Below are positions 61,301-64,000 of a stretch of DNA of 64,000 bases, in pieces. The position numbers and the translations under genes were made by a program. The notes under the pieces are model-generated. The model did no database searches. It had not been told where the DNA came from and saw only the letters and a program-made list of their open reading frames with translations. The stretch comes from Colius striatus (lineage: Eukaryota; Chordata; Aves; Coliiformes; Coliidae), in assembly GCF_028858725.1 (NCBI RefSeq), contig NC_084759.1, positions 90,950,889 through 91,014,888 on the forward strand, given 5' to 3'. Each line of letters opens with the position of its first letter. Within the stretch, counting starts at the first letter, position 1.

Positions 61301-62111
61301 GGTCTTGAAGACCTCCAAGGAAGGAGACTCCACAACCCCTCTGGGCAGCCTGTGCCAGGGCTCCCTCACCCTCACAGTGAAATATTTTTTTTTATGTTTA
61401 AGTGGAACTTTTTGTGTTCCAGCTTCCTCCCATCACCCCTTGTCGTGTTACTATCTACTACAGAAAAATGGAAAGTCCCAACCTCCTGACACCCACCCTT
61501 TAGATATTTATAAATGTTTATAAGATCACCCTCAATCTCCTCTTCTCCAGACTAAACAGCCCCAGTTCCTGCAGCCTTTCCTCGTACGAAAGATGTTCCG
61601 TTCCCCTGATCACCTTGGTGGCCCTGCGCTGGACTCTCTCCAGCACTTCCCTGTCCCTCTTGAGCTGAGGAGCCCAGAACTGGACACAGAACTCCAGATG
61701 AGGCCTCACCAGGGCAGAGTAAAGAGGGAGAAGAACCTCCCTCGACCTGCTGGCCACAGTCTTCTTGATGCATCCCAGGATGCCAAATAGTATAAAGATT
61801 ATGAGATAAGACCAACTAATCATGCTAACTTCTTCAACTCAGTTTACAGTATGTGTGTAAGATAATGATACATCATCTGAAGTTATATTTGTGTATGAAG
61901 ACGGAAGTAGATTTGAGCATCATAAAAAGAAGAGCAATCACTATCAATAATAAGTCAACTGAATATACTCCATAGAGAGCTTTAGGAAGTCTTCTGTACT
62001 ATTTCACAACAGTATGCAATATCTTACCTGAGGTTTGCTGGTTTCCTTAGCATTTAAGGTTGGCATCTGGACTCTGAATCGTGATGCACCATTCAGGAAG
62101 GTTTTAGAACT
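43285..62111 (-). CDS. SLC37A1: SLC37A1, 3' part (eleven coding exons), glucose-6-phosphate/phosphate antiporter
   Basis: Joined exons in transcript order: 62028-62111, 57713-57844, 56563-56653, 53532-53594, 50883-50968, 50194-50242, 49305-49378, 47736-47814, 46905-47002, 44010-44062, 43285-43300. All have GT/AG borders and compatible phases, and sum to 825 nt (274 residues plus stop). The product is the C-terminal half of a major-facilitator transporter: the end of the central loop, then helices in [72 protein letters not shown] and [20 protein letters not shown]37A1 is known as an ER-membrane protein exchanging glucose 6-phosphate for phosphate. SLC37A2 is very similar; the neighbouring PDE9A and the GALRIPGVIEF and SPSGW segments favour SLC37A1. 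The N-terminal half lies beyond position 64000. Confidence 0.93.
43301..44009 (-). other. SLC37A1 last intron
   Basis: This intron of 709 bp contains the 86 bp tandem duplication at 43794-43965. The rest is unremarkable. Confidence 0.8.
43794..43965. repeat. 86 bp tandem duplication, two copies
   Basis: Copy 1 (43794-43879) and copy 2 (43880-43965) both start GAAGCAAAATT and end GGCAAAGGCACA. They align without gaps and differ at about a dozen positions, so the duplication is not recent. No known repeat family was recognised. Confidence 0.92.
44010..44062 (-). CDS. SLC37A1: SLC37A1 exon j, penultimate coding exon
   Basis: This 53 nt exon has the acceptor ggtttttacag and the donor TACCCT|gtaagt. 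It reads [17 protein letters not shown], matching the FL-RLI-KEL motif after the last helix, and ends in phase 2. An 86 bp tandem duplication lies 44 bp past its donor side. Confidence 0.92.
44505..45195 (-). mobile_element. CR1 LINE fragment, about 690 bp
   Basis: The + strand has TTGGAAAAGACCATCAAGTC, CACACTGCCAAGCCTGTCAC, TCCAGGGATGGTGACTCCAC and CTCAGCCTCCTCTTCTCCAG. The minus strand reads [20 protein letters not shown] and [19 protein letters not shown], the C-terminal part of CR1 ORF2. It has stops and frameshifts, so it is a dead copy. Confidence 0.94.
45266..45466 (+). mobile_element. CR1 LINE 3' fragment, opposite orientation
   Basis: The + strand reads TTCTTCACCAAGAGGGTTGT, GAGTCACCATCCCTGGAAGT, TAGTTTAGTGTTGGACATGG and TTTTCCAACATAAATGACTATGATTCT in part, ending in the CR1 3' terminus. 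With the neighbouring minus copy it forms an inverted pair. Confidence 0.9.
46905..47002 (-). CDS. SLC37A1: SLC37A1 exon i, last long helices
   Basis: This 98 nt exon has the acceptor tatgttttag and the donor TTGCTA|gtaagt. It reads (G)[18 protein letters not shown] then [19 protein letters not shown] and DACALL resemble SLC37A1 more than SLC37A2. It ends in phase 0. Confidence 0.96.
47003..47735 (-). other. SLC37A1 intron between exons h and i
   Basis: This intron of 733 bp contains a short plus-strand CR1 piece (47270-47428). Confidence 0.85.
47270..47428 (+). mobile_element. CR1 LINE short 3' fragment
   Basis: GGTGGAGTCCCCATCCCTGG, GGTGCTGAGGGACATGGTTT, TTGGACTTGATCATCTTAAA and the terminal ATGACTCTGTGATTCTA mark a CR1 3' end on the plus strand. 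It is about 160 bp and antisense to SLC37A1. Confidence 0.92.
47736..47814 (-). CDS. SLC37A1: SLC37A1 exon h
   Basis: This 79 nt exon has the acceptor tgctttag and the donor TCTGTAG|gtaagc. It reads [20 protein letters not shown] then DGTGSV and ends in phase 1. It is almost identical to mammalian SLC37A1/A2. Confidence 0.97.
47815..49304 (-). other. SLC37A1 intron between exons g and h
   Basis: This intron of 1490 bp has no recognised repeats apart from a short CCAA-rich run near 48150. Confidence 0.8.
49305..49378 (-). CDS. SLC37A1: SLC37A1 exon g, transmembrane segment
   Basis: This 74 nt exon has the acceptor cttgcaacag and the donor GACTTG|gtgagt. It reads [20 protein letters not shown] then SADL. 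The [15 protein letters not shown] motif is diagnostic for SLC37A1/A2. Confidence 0.97.
49379..50193 (-). other. SLC37A1 intron between exons f and g
   Basis: This intron of 815 bp shows no recognised feature. Confidence 0.8.
50194..50242 (-). CDS. SLC37A1: SLC37A1 exon f
   Basis: This 49 nt exon has the acceptor gtctttacag and the donor CTGTAG|gtgagt. It reads [16 protein letters not shown] and ends in phase 1. It joins cleanly to the next exon to form ATVVMLL. Confidence 0.94.
50243..50882 (-). other. SLC37A1 intron between exons e and f
   Basis: This intron of 640 bp shows no recognised feature. Open frames here have no family resemblance. Confidence 0.8.
50883..50968 (-). CDS. SLC37A1: SLC37A1 exon e
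   Basis: This 86 nt exon has the acceptor ttctttcag and the donor CCCACA|gtaaga. It reads [20 protein letters not shown] then MLLLAAPT. The G-L-x-SDRLEKR stretch is the charged cytoplasmic loop typical of this transporter superfamily. It ends in phase 0. Confidence 0.96.
50969..53531 (-). other. SLC37A1 intron between exons d and e
   Basis: This intron of 2.6 kb carries a 930 bp CR1 on the plus strand (51130-52059). The remainder has no recognised content. Confidence 0.85.
51130..52059 (+). mobile_element. CR1 LINE, 930 bp 5'-truncated copy with long open frames
   Basis: The fragment reads from the reverse-transcriptase palm region (the [13 protein letters not shown] site at about 51190) to the CR1 3' end (CCTTCCAACCCTTAAGATTCTTTG). 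Recognisable ORF2 peptides are [60 protein letters not shown] and [19 protein letters not shown]. The frame is kept through 51197-51676 apart from a shift near 51.5 kb, with another near 51.7 kb. It is the least decayed CR1 in the window. It is antisense to SLC37A1 and starts about 160 bp from exon e. Confidence 0.95.
53532..53594 (-). CDS. SLC37A1: SLC37A1 exon d
   Basis: This 63 nt exon has the acceptor tctctctccctag and the donor ATCTTTG|gtaagt. Its first two bases complete a Glu codon. It then reads [20 protein letters not shown] and ends in phase 1. The [17 protein letters not shown] motif is characteristic of SLC37A1/A2. Confidence 0.95.
53790..55330 (-). mobile_element. CR1 LINE, 1.5 kb internal fragment with reverse-transcriptase region
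   Basis: The minus strand carries, in order, the endonuclease-to-RT linker ([39 protein letters not shown]), the RT entry ([33 protein letters not shown]), the RT core ([28 protein letters not shown]) and the catalytic-site region ([20 protein letters not shown]). The 3' end of the element is missing. Several frameshifts and stops make it inactive. It has the same orientation as SLC37A1. The boundaries are approximate. Confidence 0.92.
56129..56256. repeat. Perfect 62 bp inverted repeat with 4 bp loop
   Basis: Arm 1 is 56129-56190, the loop AAAA is 56191-56194 and arm 2 is 56195-56256. Arm 2 is the exact reverse complement of arm 1 over all 62 bases, including a run of seven T / seven A. The apex AATCATGTAAAAACATGATT is itself a small hairpin. 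A second copy of the 23-base apex region (56183-56205) occurs at 56261-56283. The element lies in an SLC37A1 intron and matches no repeat family I know. Confidence 0.97.
56261..56283. repeat. Second exact copy of the palindrome apex
   Basis: The 23 bases starting AATCATGTAAAAACATGATT repeat 56183-56205 exactly at a spacing of 78 bp. They sit 4 bp past the end of arm 2. Confidence 0.95.
56563..56653 (-). CDS. SLC37A1: SLC37A1 exon c, transmembrane segment
   Basis: This 91 nt exon has the acceptor ttctttcag and the donor AATGTAG|gtaagt. It reads [20 protein letters not shown] then [10 protein letters not shown], a transmembrane helix almost identical to the mammalian protein. It ends in phase 1. 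Confidence 0.96.
56654..57712 (-). other. SLC37A1 intron between exons b and c
   Basis: This intron of 1059 bp is A+T-rich and shows no recognised feature. Confidence 0.8.
57713..57844 (-). CDS. SLC37A1: SLC37A1 exon b, loop end
   Basis: This 132 nt exon is phase 0 at both ends. The acceptor is aaaattgcag and the donor CATACCT|gtgagt. It begins [14 protein letters not shown] and ends [14 protein letters not shown]. The start and end match mammalian SLC37A1 (DPEMQ... and AAISF-GALKIP), while the middle varies. Confidence 0.92.
57845..62027 (-). other. SLC37A1 intron between exons a and b
   Basis: This intron of 4.2 kb is mostly unique-looking A+T-rich sequence, with one CR1 (61184-61785) close to exon a. 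No other feature was recognised. Confidence 0.8.
61184..61785 (-). mobile_element. CR1 LINE 3' fragment, about 600 bp
   Basis: The + strand opens GGAATCAGAGAATCATAGAATGG and continues TAGGGGTTGGAAGGGACCTT, TCACCTAGATCAGATCACAT and GGGCAGCCTGTGCCAGGGCT. The minus strand reads [40 protein letters not shown] and [15 protein letters not shown], the C-terminal part of CR1 ORF2, nearly intact over about 85 codons. It has the same orientation as SLC37A1. Confidence 0.95.
62028..62111 (-). CDS. SLC37A1: SLC37A1 exon a (most upstream exon in the window), central loop
   Basis: This 84 nt exon is phase 0 at both ends. The acceptor is ttttttttcag and the donor CCTCAG|gtaaga. It reads [20 protein letters not shown] then AKETSKPQ. 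This is the hydrophilic, poorly conserved loop between the two six-helix halves. It is assigned because it splices in frame to the next exon and resembles the mammalian NG-NRLRLQ-K segment. Confidence 0.82.
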
Positions 62112-64000
62112 CTGAAAAAAAACAACAACAAAATCCCCATATTTTTGTTGCTCATTTTTTAAAGGATTACATTAGTGTTGTTACAATCTCCCTGCAACAA
62201 AGTCTCTGTGCATTTTAACATAAATATAATCCTAACTGGAGCATCTTTAATTTAACGATTGTGTATTTTTTGGTTTTTAAGTTCTTACATGGATCTATGG
62301 CAAAGTACATAAAAAGCAATAAAAAATAATTATTTGTAGGCTAACTTCACACTGTTGTTATACACAAACAGCATACTAAATTCAGAGCACATTCATGCCA
62401 GTCTTAACATCTTTAGCTGCTTTTTCCTCACTGAAGTTTAATTGACACTGAAAACTTATTTTTTTCTCATAAGTAGATGATCATAGTAGTAACTACAGAA
62501 GCTGACTTGTTTCAGGAAAACCTGGATTCCTCATTTCCTAACTCTTCAAGATAAAAGTTTATCTCTTTAGTTTATGCTCAGTATATTATTCTCTCTCTAT
62601 ATATATATATTATTCTATAACCCACAAATGGACTGAGCTCTTGTAGGCAGGAGGGTTAATGAAGAGTCTGAGCATCTCCAGCACGCTCAGTATAGAAATT
62701 GAGCCAACAAACTCTATTTTAGGCCCCAGATTGACTTGCTTTCTATACTAACTTACTAACACCAAAATTGCAATAATTTGAAAGCATCATTCTGAGATCC
62801 TTGGTCTAAAAAGACTTGCCAGAGACATGGAGGTTTGTGTCTGAAATAAATATATATCTTCAAAGCACGTTTGCAGCCAGGTAAAGGCAACCTATTGCTA
62901 AGACCACAAATGCATATTGTTAAGGCATTGTGCATTCCTCAAGGATAAGATGTTTAAGTGTCTAATCACATTCTGGATGCCATAGTAAAAAAAAAAAAAC
63001 CCCAACCAATCAAAATTAAAAAAAAACCCTACAAAAAAAAAAAGAGTCTATTTTCACTTAATTCAATTTTTTTTAAAGAAATGATCTCTAGGTAATTCTT
63101 CCCTAACAAAAACACAGTGATGTGTATTGCAGTATTCTTTAGACAAACTGCCATTCATCAACCAAATCCTTCTAAGAAGACAGAAAACTTCTGAGGATAA
63201 ACGGAAGTGTTTCTGCTGCTCAAAAGAAGGCTGAGGCACAAGCAGCCTTAGGCATGCACTTCCCAAAATAAACAACGCTCAAACCCCCAGGGTCTGATAA
63301 AAGAGATTTTTAAATTGTATCTTACAGAAAATTAGGTTCTTGTCAAAAATAGTGATTTACAATAATCCATAGGGAAGAAAATCCATTATATAGAGACAGG
63401 TCATCTACATCTTTATTAAGCAGCTGAGCAGAGCTAAAAATGAAAGATTTTTCATTTGATTGTCAAAAATAAGATTTACTGTGGTAAGGACGAAATGTCT
63501 GGGGAAAAGGACTAAACTGAGAGGCTGCAGATTTAACCCTTAGACTTCTTTCTCCTTTTCAGAAGGTAAAAACTGTAGCCTGATACCTTTTCAAAGCACA
63601 AGTACTTTGCCATAAGGTTTTAAGAGAGCTAAGTTTCCTGGAAATGCAAAGTCAGGTTAAAGAAAAGTTCCCAGAAGTTAAGGACAGGTTTGTATGAACA
63701 TATTGCAATTAACATTGCTTATTTAAAAGAAAAAAAAGGTACAGGTAGAACAGATGATACAGAACTGGTTGTAATGCTTCTCATCACATTTCACAAATGC
63801 TGTTAAATCTGCTCTGTTAACTTTCCTTATGAAAGTGCATCAATGTTTAATAAAACAAGACTTCTTGCTTGCATTTGTCATAGGTATAGCCTTTTAGAAA
63901 GTCAAGATTAACCCTCCAACGGTAGCATTTGAAAACACTTTATTGTACTCAAATATTTGCTTTGAAACAAATTTCAGATTCATAAATTGAAACAAAGGTG
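62112..64000 (-). other. SLC37A1 intron upstream of exon a (incomplete)
   Basis: No further exon was recognised to the right edge. The sequence is A+T-rich with a TA microsatellite (62598-62612) and A-rich runs near 62987-63045. Confidence 0.65.

Noticed and set aside
43285..62111. Assignment to SLC37A2 or SLC37A3 instead of SLC37A1
   Set aside because: SLC37A3 differs strongly at the [15 protein letters not shown] region. SLC37A2 is close, but adjacency to PDE9A and the SPSGW, DACALL and FKE-stop features favour SLC37A1.

Overview
The window looks like ordinary nuclear DNA from a bird. Nearly every recognisable interspersed repeat is a chicken-repeat-1 (CR1) LINE, recognised by its 3' end (read on + as TCATAGAATCACAGAATGG when the element is on -) and by reverse-transcriptase and ORF2 peptides such as KFADDTKL and [15 protein letters not shown]. 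There is also a solo LTR of an avian ERVL-like endogenous retrovirus. No bacterial-type operon, CRISPR array, tRNA or rRNA was seen. The species cannot be named from the sequence alone.

Two split vertebrate genes, both on the minus strand and both running off the window, account for all the protein-coding sequence I can support. On the left is the 5' part of PDE9A, a cGMP-specific phosphodiesterase. Coding exon 1 (ATG at 24430) and exons 2, 3 and 4 (about 10.46, 8.24 and 7.22 kb) lie in a 24 kb stretch that is otherwise intron. The catalytic half lies beyond position 1. On the right is the 3' part of SLC37A1, a phosphate-linked glucose-6-phosphate antiporter of the endoplasmic reticulum. Eleven coding exons between 62111 and 43285 splice into one uninterrupted frame of 275 codons including the stop. 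The SLC37A1 then PDE9A order on one strand matches human 21q22.3, which helps choose SLC37A1 over its close paralogue SLC37A2.

Region by region: 1-7193 PDE9A intron 4 (incomplete); 7194-10498 exons 4 to 2, with a CR1 in intron 2; 10499-24361 intron 1, with three CR1 pieces, a 971 bp solo LTR flanked by the 5 bp duplication AGGTG, and a CpG-rich stretch next to exon 1; 24431 to about 40600 mostly intergenic, with three CR1-type fragments (one tentative) and simple repeats; about 40600-43284 the probable SLC37A1 3' UTR; 43285-64000 SLC37A1 exons and introns, with CR1 copies in both orientations.

No new multi-gene system was found. The most unusual structure is a perfect 62 bp inverted repeat with a 4 bp loop at 56129-56256 in an SLC37A1 intron, followed by a second exact copy of its 23 bp loop region. 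It looks like a recent template-switch event, a hairpin-forming element, or an assembly fold-back. The solo LTR, an 86 bp tandem duplication beside the penultimate SLC37A1 exon, and an inverted pair of CR1 copies are the other points worth a second look.
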